Made by a program: the position numbers and the translations under genes
Notes under the pieces: model-generated
What the model saw: only the letters and a program-made list of their open reading frames with translations
Databases searched by the model: none
Told to the model about the DNA's origin: nothing
Part shown: one piece after another, positions 1 to 7,964 of the stretch
How positions within the stretch are numbered: position 1 is the first letter of the stretch
Layout: the number at the start of each line of letters is the position of its first letter
NCBI RefSeq assembly: GCF_001708935.1
Contig: NZ_MASI01000005.1
Coordinates: forward strand, 124,001-188,000
Length of the DNA: 64,000 bases
Source of the DNA: Methyloligella halotolerans
GTDB lineage: Bacteria; Pseudomonadota; Alphaproteobacteria; Rhizobiales; Methyloligellaceae
Reading direction: 5' to 3'

Positions 1-891
1 ATCGAGATCATCCGCGATCTGCGCCTCGGCGCTTTCGACGTGCTGGTCGGCATCAACCTCCTGCGCGAAGGCCTCGACATTCCGGAATGCGCCCTGGTGG
101 GCATTCTCGACGCGGACAAGGAAGGCTTCCTTCGCTCCGAAACGTCTCTGGTCCAGACCATCGGCCGCGCGGCCCGCAACGTCGACGGCAAGGTCATCCT
201 CTATGCCGATGGCATGACCGGCTCCATGGAGCGCGCCATCGCCGAGACCGAGCGCCGCCGCGAGAAGCAGCTCGCCTACAACGAGGAGCACGGCATCACT
301 CCGGAAAGCGTGAAGAAGAATATCGGCGATATCCTCGCCTCCGTGTACGAGCGCGACCACGTCATGGTCGATGCGGGTCTCGGGTTCGCCGAGGACGACC
401 AGGCGCTTCTCGGCCACAATCTGGAATCGACCATTGCGGATATCGAGAAGCGGATGCATGCGGCCGCTGCCGATCTCGAATTCGAGGAGGCCGCCCGACT
501 GCGCGACGAGCTGAAGCGGCTGAAGGATATGTCCCTCGCCATCGCCAACGATCCGCTGGCGCGCCAGGATCAGTTGGAAAGAGCCGTGCGGGAGGGCAAG
601 ACCCCGGCCGCGCTGAATCGGCCCCACAAGCCGAGCCTCGACGAGATGGGACCCCATAACCGGGAGATCCCCCTCGCTGAGAAGCCCAAGCGCCGCCCCT
701 CCAAGGCCGGCATGCCCGCACCCGCGCCACCAAGGGCAAGCGCCGCTGAGGGCCTCGCCGCCCGGCCCAATCCCACTGACCTTACTTCCCTCGATGCGCG
801 AACTTTGCACGCGCTCGAAAAGTCGCGAATCATGCGCTACTCCTTAGATGGGACGCGACGATTCGGGGGAAAGCGATGCCGAACAGCATGA
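1..891 (+). CDS. uvrB: UvrABC excinuclease subunit B (5' partial)
   Basis: Frame 1 is open from the first base, so the gene begins outside the window. UvrB is the damage-verifying helicase subunit of nucleotide excision repair; it receives DNA from UvrA and recruits UvrC, whose gene is at 12592. Visible are the second helicase lobe ([12 protein letters not shown], motif [10 protein letters not shown], motif VI), the SVYERDHV linker and a C-terminal UVR domain ([16 protein letters not shown]) that pairs with UvrC. The frame runs to 891 and into the next gene, but its last 48 codons look non-coding. Adding one G near 718 gives a short basic tail ending [10 protein letters not shown] and a stop at 747-749, which is more like known UvrB ends. 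Identity is certain; the end is not. Confidence 0.95.
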   Translation: MEIIRDLRLGAFDVLVGINLLREGLDIPECALVGILDADKEGFLRSETSLVQTIGRAARNVDGKVILYADGMTGSMERAIAETERRREKQLAYNEEHGITPESVKKNIGDILASVYERDHVMVDAGLGFAEDDQALLGHNLESTIADIEKRMHAAAADLEFEEAARLRDELKRLKDMSLAIANDPLARQDQLERAVREGKTPAALNRPHKPSLDEMGPHNREIPLAEKPKRRPSKAGMPAPAPPRASAAEGLAARPNPTDLTSLDARTLHALEKSRIMRYSLDGTRRFGGKRCRTA

Positions 892-1295
892 CGAGAATGG
901 TGCTGGGTGAGATACACGGCGCCTGGCGCCGCCAGGACCTCGATCTCTTGGCGAGTTATCTCCCCGAAGACTTCCACCACGACATCGTTGTGCCGAAAGC
1001 TTTGCTGCCCCAGGGCGGCCTTCTCCAGGGAAAGTCTGCCGCGGTCGACCGCCTCCGCCTGATCGCCGACGCCTTCGAAATCATCCGCTTCGACACCGGC
1101 GGCCTTCTCTCAGCGCCGGACCGGGCGGCCGCCTACGTGCCCATTCGCTATTGGCATCGCCGGACCGGCCGAACCTTGGAAACGGTCATCGGCATGTTCT
1201 GGAAGCTCGAGGAAGGCTGGCCTACCCACCTTGTCGAATATCACGACATCGCCCAGGTCAATCGCTTCCTGCAGCTCATTCATAGCGAAGCCTGA
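876..1295 (+). CDS. SnoaL/NTF2-like hypothetical protein
   Basis: A 139-residue soluble protein without signal peptide or membrane segment. The start ATG at 876 has a GGGGGA Shine-Dalgarno-like site about 6 bases upstream. The pattern of an N-terminal helix followed by alternating strands, with conserved-looking aromatic residues ([22 protein letters not shown]), resembles the cone-shaped NTF2/SnoaL fold, whose members range from isomerases to binding proteins. No catalytic residue can be assigned. It follows uvrB on the same strand, about 125 bases after the likely true uvrB stop at 749. Fold assignment is by general resemblance only. Confidence 0.6.
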   Translation: MPNSMTRMVLGEIHGAWRRQDLDLLASYLPEDFHHDIVVPKALLPQGGLLQGKSAAVDRLRLIADAFEIIRFDTGGLLSAPDRAAAYVPIRYWHRRTGRTLETVIGMFWKLEEGWPTHLVEYHDIAQVNRFLQLIHSEA

Positions 1296-1442
1296 CATCG
1301 GGCGATACTTGCGCTTTCAAGCCGCTGCGCGACGGCTTCCCGTGGCTTGTACCCCCGCGTCCACCCCACATATTCAATGAAGGGCGGGCAGCGGGACGAG
1401 ACTTTTTCGGAATGCCACTCGCGTTCCGGAAGGATGGAAGCC

Positions 1443-1814
1443 ATGAAGTCGAGATTGATAATTGCCGGCGCCATCGCTTTCGGCGTCATCGTCGCGGGAC
1501 CGCCGACCGTCACCCCTGCGTTTGCGGCGAACGGCCCCGAGGCCCAGACCAAGCAGCAGGAGCGCCTTCTGCGCCAGGAGCGTAAGGCGCAGCGCCGCGC
1601 GCAAAGACAGATCCAGCGACAGCGCCGTCAGGAAGACTTCGCCGAGCAGGAAAGCCGCCGGGAAGCCTTCGACGAACGTCAGGACGACCGGTTCGACGAT
1701 CCGTTCTTCGACCGGCGTGCCTATTGGAATTGGCGCTATGGACCGTACGGAGACCCCTTCTACGACCCCTATTTCGGCGTCCCGCCTGGTGGTGATCGTC
1801 AGGGGACGTCGTAG
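1443..1814 (+). CDS. Exported Gln/Arg-rich hypothetical protein
   Basis: A 123-residue protein. A Sec signal peptide covers about residues 1-28 (hydrophobic IIAGAIAFGVIVAG, then TPAFA-A as cleavage site). Residues about 33-75 are a highly charged Gln/Arg/Glu stretch with predicted helix or coiled-coil character (RRAQRQIQRQRRQ), and the C-terminus is rich in Asp, Tyr, Pro and Gly (DPFYDPYFGVPPGG). ATG at 1443 is preferred because GGAAG lies just upstream and it directly precedes the signal peptide; an in-frame ATG at 1434 is also possible. I do not recognise a family; it is probably periplasmic or envelope-associated. Confidence 0.6.
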   Translation: MKSRLIIAGAIAFGVIVAGPPTVTPAFAANGPEAQTKQQERLLRQERKAQRRAQRQIQRQRRQEDFAEQESRREAFDERQDDRFDDPFFDRRAYWNWRYGPYGDPFYDPYFGVPPGGDRQGTS

Positions 1815-1933
1815 AAAAAGCCGAGAGGTTCTGAAACTGAATCTTCAACTGTCTCGGGTAGCTTTGGCCAAAACAACGTATCGGCCAGGGATCAAACCAA
1901 CTAGTCTGGCGTTATAGAGGCAGGGAGATTTTC

Positions 1934-2224
1934 ATGACCAAACGAATATTAGCAGCAACGACCTTCGCTATGGCAGCCGCGCTGATCGCGGTCACCGCCA
2001 CGCCAGCCTCCGCAGGGCTGTTCCGGAACAAGGAACGCCAAGCGGCGAACGGAGAGGAAGTGGTCGTCTTCAATTCGCCGCGCCGGAGCAGCCGCATTGC
2101 CCGCCGCTACGTGATCGATCAGCCGCTGACCCTGAACAACAAGGTGTATCCTGGCATGCGGTTCGAGCCGCCCAGCAGCGCCTTCTTCGGCGGCAACCCG
2201 ATGATCGGTCCGTCCAGCTGGTAA
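1934..2224 (+). CDS. Exported hypothetical protein
   Basis: A 96-residue protein with a clear signal peptide (residues 1-27: MTKR, hydrophobic core, TPASA-G). The mature part is about 69 residues, with a basic segment (RRSSRIARRYVIDQ) and an aromatic Gly/Pro-rich end (SSAFFGGNPMIGPSSW). A GGGAG site lies 9 bases upstream of ATG 1934. It has no recognisable domain and no cysteines. The gene ends 47 bases from the 3' end of the convergent transglycosylase gene, with a strong hairpin between them. Probably a periplasmic protein of unknown function. Confidence 0.65.
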   Translation: MTKRILAATTFAMAAALIAVTATPASAGLFRNKERQAANGEEVVVFNSPRRSSRIARRYVIDQPLTLNNKVYPGMRFEPPSSAFFGGNPMIGPSSW

Positions 2225-2248
2225 GCGGTTCCGCACCGGATGCGCAAA

Positions 2249-2270
2249 CCGTCCCGCCGTGGCGGGACGG
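2249..2270. terminator. Hairpin between convergent genes
   Basis: A perfect 10-bp inverted repeat (CCGTCCCGCC, GT loop, GGCGGGACGG) sits between the stop at 2224 and the convergent stop at 2271. There is no T-run on either side, so it is either a weak bidirectional terminator or an mRNA 3'-end stabiliser. Confidence 0.5.
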
Positions 2271-3509
2271 CTAGCCGCCCTGGCGCAGCCGCGCCAGCAG
2301 GTCCGGCGTAGGATAACCGTCCGCCGGCAGTCCGAGCTTCAGCTCCACATCCGTGACCGCTTGGCGGGTGTTCTCACCGATGATCCCGTCGATCTTGCCG
2401 ACATCGTAGCCACGCTGCACCAGCAGCGACTGCAGCTCCTTGGTCTGATCCAGACTCAATGACTGAACGGGCGCACGTCCCCGCGACAGCGGCGGAGCGC
2501 CCGCTAGGCGCGTCGCGAAATATGCGGCCGTGAGCGAGTAGGTCAGCGACTGGTTCCACTCCAGATAGACGTCGAAATTCGGATAGGCCAGGAAGGCCGG
2601 TCCGTTCCGGCCCATGGGCAGAACCAGCGCGGCGGGAAGATTGTCGTTGGGAAGCGCGCTGCCGTCACGCTGAGTGACGCCGAACTTGGCCCAGAGCGCG
2701 CGCGGCTTCTTAATGTGGACGTCGGCAAGTTCCCACGGCATCTTTTCCGGCACGCGCACCTCTTCCAGCCACGGCTCGCCGCGCCGCCAACCGAGCGACT
2801 TGATGTAGTTGCCGGCGGACGCGAGCGAATCCGGCGTGCTGTTGATGAGATCGCGCCGTCCGTCCCCGTCGTAATCGACGCCGAATTCCTCATAAACGCT
2901 CGGCAGGAATTGCACCTGCCCCAATTCGCCGGCCCACGGGCCGCGCATCTGCCGGGGTGTGAGATCGCCGCGGTCTATGATCCGCAGAGCATCCATCAGC
3001 TGCTCCCGGAATTCAGCCGAACGGCGGCAATCGAATGCGAGGGTGGCGAGCGACTGGATGGTGGGACCGTTGCCGGTATTTGCGCCGAAATCCGTCTCCA
3101 GTCCCCAGAAGGCGACGATCACCGGGCCCGGAACGCCGAACTCCTGCTCGATCCGGTCGAATGTCTGGGCGTATTTCTTCAGATTGTTCGCGCCGTGCTG
3201 CAGCCGGTAATTCGCCACCATGCGATTCGAGAACTGCAGGAAATCCTGCGCGAACACGTGCTGCGCGCGGTCCTTGTTGACGATCGACTGGTCGTAGCGC
3301 ACCCCGGCAAGCGCCGCCTCGATGGTCTGCCGCGATATGCCTTCAGCCGAGGCATCCTGCTTGAAGTCTTGCAGCCAAGCCGGGAATTGCGCCGGGCTCG
3401 GGCTTTGACAAGAGGCTGCAACGGCTTCGCCGGAGGCGAGCGTGAAAAGAGCGACGGCGGCCATCGCCGCGATCGTCCCTTTGATCGGGTTTTTGGGGGT
3501 TGCGCGCAT
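2271..3509 (-). CDS. Lytic murein transglycosylase (MltB/SltB_2 type)
   Basis: A periplasmic enzyme of about 412 residues that cleaves peptidoglycan glycan strands non-hydrolytically to 1,6-anhydro-muropeptides. An N-terminal signal peptide (hydrophobic stretch TIAAMAAVALFTLASG, cleavage near AVAA-S) is followed by the SltB_2 catalytic domain with the catalytic glutamate in GLETDFG and the family blocks ELGQVQFLPSVYEEF and YIKSLGW. A C-terminal peptidoglycan-binding domain follows (LLVQRGYDVGKIDGIIGENT). The start is taken at ATG 3509; an in-frame GTG at 3518 is possible and neither has a strong ribosome site. The gene converges with the small exported gene at 1934. Confidence 0.93.
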   Translation of the reverse strand: MRATPKNPIKGTIAAMAAVALFTLASGEAVAASCQSPSPAQFPAWLQDFKQDASAEGISRQTIEAALAGVRYDQSIVNKDRAQHVFAQDFLQFSNRMVANYRLQHGANNLKKYAQTFDRIEQEFGVPGPVIVAFWGLETDFGANTGNGPTIQSLATLAFDCRRSAEFREQLMDALRIIDRGDLTPRQMRGPWAGELGQVQFLPSVYEEFGVDYDGDGRRDLINSTPDSLASAGNYIKSLGWRRGEPWLEEVRVPEKMPWELADVHIKKPRALWAKFGVTQRDGSALPNDNLPAALVLPMGRNGPAFLAYPNFDVYLEWNQSLTYSLTAAYFATRLAGAPPLSRGRAPVQSLSLDQTKELQSLLVQRGYDVGKIDGIIGENTRQAVTDVELKLGLPADGYPTPDLLARLRQGG

Positions 3510-3619
3510 GGGCGCCACTTTGCCAGCGCGCCACGCCTAGTCAAGCATCAACAAGGATGAAAAGCCCGCCGCGAAGGGGCCAGCGCCGTCTCGATCGAGG
3601 CTTGTCTGCCGCCCGAATC

Positions 3620-3775
3620 CTAGTCGGTATGCGGCGGCAGATCGTCGAACCAGATCCGGTCGGCGGTGTCGGCTTCCTTGCCGCGCTTGCGTCCGCGCAA
3701 GGTGTCGTACTCGTACGACTTGCCCGCACGGCACTTCTCGCCATACCCGCGCTCAGACAGCTCCTTCAGACTCAC
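3620..3775 (-). CDS. Small hydrophilic hypothetical protein
   Basis: A short frame on the minus strand with coding-like composition. From GTG 3775 it gives 51 residues: an amphipathic start (SLKELSERGYGEKC), a basic Lys/Arg/Gly centre (YEYDTLRGRKRGKEA) and a C-terminal block DRIWFDDLPPHTD. The frame stays open upstream for another 17 codons with a Glu/Asn-rich segment until a stop at about 3827-3829. An ATG a little further up joins this frame if two bases are added to an A-run, so the true start may lie near 3835. It has no signal peptide. I do not know a family for it. The other frames here look like shadows of this one. Confidence 0.45.
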   Translation of the reverse strand: MSLKELSERGYGEKCRAGKSYEYDTLRGRKRGKEADTADRIWFDDLPPHTD

Positions 3776-3869
3776 TGAGGGGGCGGGGGTCTCCCGGTTC
3801 GCTTCCTGGGCCTCATTTTCTTCTTCGTCATTCTGTCATCCTGGCCCGTTGTTCTGTCGTGGGCCTGTC

Positions 3870-3885
3870 ATCCTAAGCTTAGGAT
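3870..3885. repeat. Perfect 16-bp palindrome
   Basis: ATCCTAAGCTTAGGAT is a perfect 16-bp palindrome, preceded by a second GTCATCCT word at 3835 and followed by an unusually AT-rich stretch up to about 3970. It may be an operator or a degenerate REP-type repeat unit upstream of the exported-protein gene at 4020. Confidence 0.45.
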
Positions 3886-4019
3886 ATTGTTCGATATGGG
3901 CAATGATTGGGCGTCCATGTCCAACAAAAAAAATGCATTCGCACACAATTTCATCTATGTATTTTTTGCTCAATCTTGCGGCGCTGAAGACATCGTGCTG
4001 CCCCACGGAGGCCTTGCTG

Positions 4020-4361
4020 ATGACAAAGCGGATCGACCGGAGTTCAAATCCTGCTGGCCGCGGTGCGGCCGCCTCTCTCGGCCTCGCGATCGCTGCCGGC
4101 GTGACGCTTCTCTCCCTCGCGCCAGCCGAGGCGAAGATCCGCTGCCAGGGCATTTATATGCAGACCCAGAACGGCCCGATCGTCACGCCCTATTGCAGCG
4201 AACAGGAGATTGCACGCGTCGCGCGCTCCTATGGCGAGAAGGTTACCGACGCCCAAGTTCACAATGATGCCCTCACCAAGGTCCGTCTGTGTCAGCGGTT
4301 TGGCAACGACAACCGGCTGAAGGGCGCATGCGGCGCATACAATCTCCGCAATTTTCGCTAA
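4020..4361 (+). CDS. Exported hypothetical protein
   Basis: A 113-residue protein. The frame is open from 3666, but the region before 4020 does not look coding. ATG 4020 opens a signal peptide with a basic start (MTKRIDR), a hydrophobic core (SLGLAIAAGVTLLSLA) and cleavage near AEA-K. The mature part is small and contains four cysteines (RCQG, PYCSEQE, RLCQRF, GACGAY) that could form two disulfides in the periplasm. No domain is recognised. The AT-rich 100 bases before the gene probably hold its promoter. Confidence 0.65.
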   Translation: MTKRIDRSSNPAGRGAAASLGLAIAAGVTLLSLAPAEAKIRCQGIYMQTQNGPIVTPYCSEQEIARVARSYGEKVTDAQVHNDALTKVRLCQRFGNDNRLKGACGAYNLRNFR

Positions 4362-4670
4362 GATCGGCGTCGCGAAGCCCCGGCGAACATCCTTTCTAAG
4401 TCGTTGACGCGAATGGCTTAATTCCGCCGATCGCTCCATCAAACCTGCTCTACTTCTCCCTCTTCCCCACTTGGCGAAACCGTGGCGGCGCGCCCAAACG
4501 CAGCGCCCCGCGACAGGGTTCCGCAATCCCTAAATGGCCCTTGTGTGACCTTTAGGCAGTCGCCTTTCTGCCTTGTTTTTCCTTAGGTTACAGCCTCGTT
4601 TGCACATCGGTGCACAACGGGTTCAATAGTTTTTCGTCAATAAATCCCGACATTTAAAGGAGCTCCACGC
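4362..4670. other. Intergenic region upstream of rlpA
   Basis: About 310 bases without a convincing gene. It becomes AT-richer towards rlpA and should hold that promoter. A small inverted repeat TGCAC-ATCG-GTGCA lies at 4601-4614, roughly 60 bases before the rlpA start. No tRNA or known RNA motif was seen. Confidence 0.4.
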
Positions 4671-5270
4671 ATGTCAAAAATGCGCGCCTTCCTGACCCTC
4701 TTCGGGCTCGCAGGGGCCTTCGTTGTTGCGCCCTTCGCCCTCGCACATGCCGACCAGGTCGGCCACGCATCCTGGTATGCGCTCCACTCGCGCACTGCGA
4801 GCGGTGAGATGATGAATCCCAACGCGATGACCGCTGCGCACCGGTCCCTGCCTTTCGGCACCAAGGTTCTCGTTGAGAACCTCAGCAATGGCCGCTCCGT
4901 GGTCGTGCGCATCAACGATCGCGGCCCCTTCGTCGGCGGGCGCGTCATCGACGTCTCCAAGGCCGCCGCAGCCAATCTCGGCATGATCGGCTCCGGAACC
5001 GCCCAGGTCCGGATCAGCACCTCCGGCCGGTCCGTCAGCAAGGCGGCCACCCAAACGGCCTCCAAGCCGAAGATCGGCGGTCGCATGGCCAGCGTCGCGA
5101 AATCCTCTCACCGCACCAAGGATGCCGCTGAAGCCTCAAGCAAGAGCTCCAACCGCCGCGGCACCGTGATCGAAGCCTCCGACAAGGGCCAGTACGGCAT
5201 CTTCGCCGGCGGCCTGTTCGGTGGAAAGAAAGACGACAAGGCCTCGCGCCGGACCGTCGCCCGCAATTAG
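4671..5270 (+). CDS. rlpA: Septal ring lytic transglycosylase RlpA family protein
   Basis: A 199-residue exported protein. RlpA proteins cut denuded peptidoglycan strands at the septum or act as cell-wall proteins. The signal peptide covers about residues 1-27 (ending LAHA-D). A double-psi beta-barrel domain follows directly, with [20 protein letters not shown] and [19 protein letters not shown] typical of the family. There is no SPOR domain; instead a Ser/Lys/Ala-rich, probably flexible, C-terminal tail. It lacks a lipobox, so it should be periplasmic rather than a lipoprotein. The start is strongly supported by AAAGGAG 9 bases upstream of ATG 4671. A rho-independent terminator follows. Confidence 0.92.
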   Translation: MSKMRAFLTLFGLAGAFVVAPFALAHADQVGHASWYALHSRTASGEMMNPNAMTAAHRSLPFGTKVLVENLSNGRSVVVRINDRGPFVGGRVIDVSKAAAANLGMIGSGTAQVRISTSGRSVSKAATQTASKPKIGGRMASVAKSSHRTKDAAEASSKSSNRRGTVIEASDKGQYGIFAGGLFGGKKDDKASRRTVARN

Positions 5271-5304
5271 CGAAAGCAAAGACGTCCTGCAAAGTGACGT
5301 TGAA

Positions 5305-5332
5305 GGCGTCGGCCGCGGCCGGCGCCTTTTTT
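5305..5332 (+). terminator. Rho-independent terminator after rlpA
   Basis: A 10-bp GC-rich stem (GGCGTCGGCC with CGGCCGGCGCC, one G-T pair) is followed by six T residues, 35 bases after the rlpA stop. Confidence 0.85.
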
Positions 5333-5429
5333 GTTGGCAGCTCGAGGCTAACGCCGGCCTCTCCACCCACCTTCGCTGCGACCTCTTCGATTGGAACAGC
5401 ACCGCGCCGGTCTGCATTGCGGTAATCAC

Positions 5430-5467
5430 CAACTGGTTTTCCGAAATCCAACTGGTTTTCCGAAATC
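5430..5467. repeat. 19-bp perfect tandem duplication
   Basis: The 19-mer CAACTGGTTTTCCGAAATC occurs twice head to tail (5430-5448, 5449-5467), ending 23 bases before the ATG at 5491. It therefore duplicates part of the 5' region, possibly the promoter or leader, of the downstream gene. Confidence 0.9.
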
Positions 5468-5490
5468 GACGAGTTCAAGAGGTGCCCGAG

Positions 5491-5829
5491 ATGCCGATCC
5501 GACACTTTTGGCGCATGACACCGCGCGCGCTGCTGCTTCTGCTCGTGATGCTGGGCGCCGTCCTCGTTATGGGATTGGATCAGCTCCACGCGGCGGAGCC
5601 CGCCTCTCCGCCGGTCTGCACCAATGAAAGCGAGAGCGCGCGCGGCATCGGTCCCGACCGGGTGGAGCGGCGCGCGCAACAGAAGCTGAGGGAGTCTCTG
5701 TCCCTCGTGCGCGCTGCAGATCTCGGAGCGGTGCCGGAGACAGCCTTCATCTCGACGGTTTGCCGTACGGACAAGCCCCTGGTGAATTGCACCAGCTCCG
5801 TCACCATCTGCAATCGGGCGCCGCGCTAG
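5491..5829 (+). CDS. Exported or membrane-anchored hypothetical protein
   Basis: A 112-residue protein with a basic N-terminus and a long hydrophobic segment (ALLLLLVMLGAVLVMGL, about residues 13-29), ending LHAAEP, so either a cleaved signal peptide or an anchor. The remainder is hydrophilic and has four cysteines (PPVCTNES, STVCRTD, VNCTS, TICNR), suggesting disulfides outside the cytoplasm. ATG 5491 is chosen because the frame upstream looks non-coding; GAGG lies near 5480. A 19-bp tandem duplication lies just upstream. No family is recognised. Confidence 0.55.
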   Translation: MPIRHFWRMTPRALLLLLVMLGAVLVMGLDQLHAAEPASPPVCTNESESARGIGPDRVERRAQQKLRESLSLVRAADLGAVPETAFISTVCRTDKPLVNCTSSVTICNRAPR

Positions 5830-5906
5830 CGGGCCTCGGTCTGCGCGAGGCTCTCCTCCTCGGGACCGGCGCGCCGAGGAGCGCTGCACCGGCACCTATT
5901 CAAGTC

Positions 5907-6116
5907 TCAGCGACCCGGAATGACGTTGCTGAGCGCCACCTTCTGCGGGCTTCGGACGCCGATCCTGTCATCGATCTGCCGCATCATGAGGCTTGCGCTT
6001 TCGGCAAACCCACTCATACACTCTTCGGGCTTTTCGGGCTGGATGCGAACCCGGATCGACACGAAGAGCAGCTCCGTATCGAGCAGCGCAGCGCGGTCTT
6101 TTCTGTTTCCAGACAT
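5907..6116 (-). CDS. Small hypothetical protein
   Basis: A 69-residue minus-strand frame with coding-like composition (start [18 protein letters not shown]; end SNVIPGR). It is hydrophilic and mostly helical in appearance, with no signal peptide or cysteine pattern beyond a single ECMSGF. The ribosome site is weak. The overlapping plus-strand frame that leads into the cold-shock gene has a poorer amino-acid composition. It fills the gap between the gene at 5491 and csp. Uncertain. Confidence 0.4.
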   Translation of the reverse strand: MSGNRKDRAALLDTELLFVSIRVRIQPEKPEECMSGFAESASLMMRQIDDRIGVRSPQKVALSNVIPGR

Positions 6117-6177
6117 GCCTGATGTGATGCGAGTCGCCTCATGCCAGGCGATCTGGAAGGGAAAAGGAGCGTCCCAA

Positions 6178-6393
6178 ATGCGCCAGAACGGGACCGTAAA
6201 GTTCTTCAATCACTCTCGTGGCTTCGGATTCATTACGCCGGACGACGGTGGGAAGGATGTGTTCCTGCACATCTCCGCACTGCAGCGTTCCGGACTGCCC
6301 GCGCTCGACGAAGGCGCCCGGGTGACCTTCGAGACGGAACCGGATCGTCGGGGCAAAGGTCCCCAGGCGATCAACGTTCAGCTCGGCGAGTAA
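6178..6393 (+). CDS. Cold-shock domain protein
   Basis: A 71-residue single cold-shock domain that binds single-stranded RNA or DNA and melts mRNA structure. RNP1 (RGFGFIT) and RNP2 (DVFLHIS) are intact. The usual Trp-Phe of the first strand is Phe-Phe ([10 protein letters not shown]), as in the second copy at 52391. AAGGAG 8 bases upstream supports ATG 6178. A rho-independent terminator follows, so it is transcribed alone. Confidence 0.93.
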   Translation: MRQNGTVKFFNHSRGFGFITPDDGGKDVFLHISALQRSGLPALDEGARVTFETEPDRRGKGPQAINVQLGE

Positions 6394-6411
6394 CTCCGCC
6401 TCCATTGCCGC

Positions 6412-6439
6412 GACGGCGCCTCCTGGGGCGCCGTCTTTT
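6412..6439 (+). terminator. Rho-independent terminator after csp
   Basis: A 9-bp perfect stem (GACGGCGCC with GGCGCCGTC, six-base loop) followed by TTTT, 19 bases after the csp stop. Confidence 0.85.
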
Positions 6440-6512
6440 CGCGTGGAAGGCACTATAGCGTGTCGGGAGCTCCTGGCGCGCCCGGTCTTTTTCTGTTTCC
6501 ATCGGAGCCCTC

Positions 6513-7964
6513 GTGACCGCCCCAACCGACCAGCATGATTCCGCCGATCTAAACCGCGACCGCGATCTCCAGGCGGCGCTTCGCCGCCTGGACGAAACGG
6601 AACAGGCCGCCCGCGACCGGCTGTTCGAGTTTCTCAGGATCGAGAGCATCTCGACAGACCCGGCCTATCACCATCACTGCCTTGAGGCCGCCGAATGGTC
6701 CGCGGCCCAGCTGCGCGACATAGGCTTCGAGGCCTCCGTGCGCCCGACCGAGGGCAAACCGATGGTCCTCGCCCACTGGCGGCCGACGGACGGGGAGCCC
6801 AAACCCCACGTCCTCTTTTACGGTCATTATGACGTGCAGCCGGCCGACCCGCTCGAGGAATGGGACACGCCGCCATTCGAACCGCGGCTCGCAGAGCATC
6901 CGGTTCATGACGAGGTGATCACCGCCCGCGGCGCCTCCGACGACAAAGGCCAGGTGATGACCTTCATCGAGGCGTGCCGGGCGTATATCGAGACGTCCGG
7001 AAGCCTGCCCGTCGCAGTCACCGTGCTCCTCGAGGGCGAGGAAGAATCCGCCAGCCCATCCCTCGGTCCGTTCCTGGCCGAGGCGGGCGATGAACTCAAG
7101 GCCGATATCGCGCTCGTCTGCGATACGAACCAATGGGATGGCGGCACGCCTGCCGTCACCGCCTTCCTGCGCGGTCTCGCCTTCTCCGAGGTGACGATCA
7201 CCGGCCCTGCCCGCGATCTGCACTCGGGCCTTTACGGCGGCCCCGTCCGCAATCCCATAGAGGTGCTCTGCGGCATGCTCGGTGAGCTTCGCGCCCCGAA
7301 CGGCCGAATTGCCATTCCCGGCTTCTACGATGGGGTCAGCGAACCCTCCCAGGAACAGCGCGACGAATGGCAATCTCTCGGTTTCGACGAGGCCGGCTTC
7401 CTTGCCGAGATCGGTCTCGTGGAGCCCGCCGGCGAGGACGGCTACAGCCTCCTCGAGCAGCTATGGGCGCGGCCGACCGTCGAGATCAATGGCATCCATG
7501 GCGGCTATACCGGCGTCGGAACCAAGACCGTGATCCCGAGCCAGGCCTCGGCGAAGATCTCTTTCCGTCTGGTTCCCGGTCAGGATCCGCAGCAGGTTAT
7601 CACCGGCTTTCACCAGTTCATCGACCAGCGCCTGCCCCGCGATGCCCGCGCTCACTTCAATGGCGAGGGAGGCGCTCCGGCCGTTGGCTTCGATATGTCG
7701 AGCGCACCTTTCCAGGCGGCTGCTCAGGCGCTGCAGGACGAATGGGACATCGCACCGGTCCGCCTCGGCTGCGGTGCGTCCATCCCGATCGTGGAATCCT
7801 TCCGCAACGCGCTGGGCATGGATGCACTCCTGATCGGCTTTGCCCTGCCGGACGACCGCATCCACGCGCCGAACGAGAAGTACAATCTGAAGAGCTTCGT
7901 GAAGGGCACGCGGAGCTGGGCGCGGATCTTGAGCGCCTTCGCCGGAATGTCGGATGATGCGTAG
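6513..7964 (+). CDS. M20/M28-family metallodipeptidase
   Basis: A 483-residue cytoplasmic peptidase related to carnosinase-type dipeptidases (M20A/F). Metal-binding and catalytic positions are present: His in FYGHYDVQPAD (about 105), bridging Asp in RGASDDKGQ (about 143), the Glu pair in LLEGEEES (about 176), Asp in LVCDTNQWDGGTP, and the C-terminal His in DDRIHAPNEK. A lid/dimerisation domain lies between (HSGLYGGPVRNPIEVL, EINGIHGGYTG). GTG 6513 is the most upstream plausible start. The stop overlaps the start of the RNase T2 gene by 11 bases, suggesting co-transcription. The substrate cannot be told from sequence. Confidence 0.92.
   Translation: MTAPTDQHDSADLNRDRDLQAALRRLDETEQAARDRLFEFLRIESISTDPAYHHHCLEAAEWSAAQLRDIGFEASVRPTEGKPMVLAHWRPTDGEPKPHVLFYGHYDVQPADPLEEWDTPPFEPRLAEHPVHDEVITARGASDDKGQVMTFIEACRAYIETSGSLPVAVTVLLEGEEESASPSLGPFLAEAGDELKADIALVCDTNQWDGGTPAVTAFLRGLAFSEVTITGPARDLHSGLYGGPVRNPIEVLCGMLGELRAPNGRIAIPGFYDGVSEPSQEQRDEWQSLGFDEAGFLAEIGLVEPAGEDGYSLLEQLWARPTVEINGIHGGYTGVGTKTVIPSQASAKISFRLVPGQDPQQVITGFHQFIDQRLPRDARAHFNGEGGAPAVGFDMSSAPFQAAAQALQDEWDIAPVRLGCGASIPIVESFRNALGMDALLIGFALPDDRIHAPNEKYNLKSFVKGTRSWARILSAFAGMSDDA

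Noticed and set aside
4035-4060. TTCAAATCC resembling a tRNA T-loop
   Set aside because: No acceptor stem or anticodon arm can be built around it and it lies inside a coding frame.
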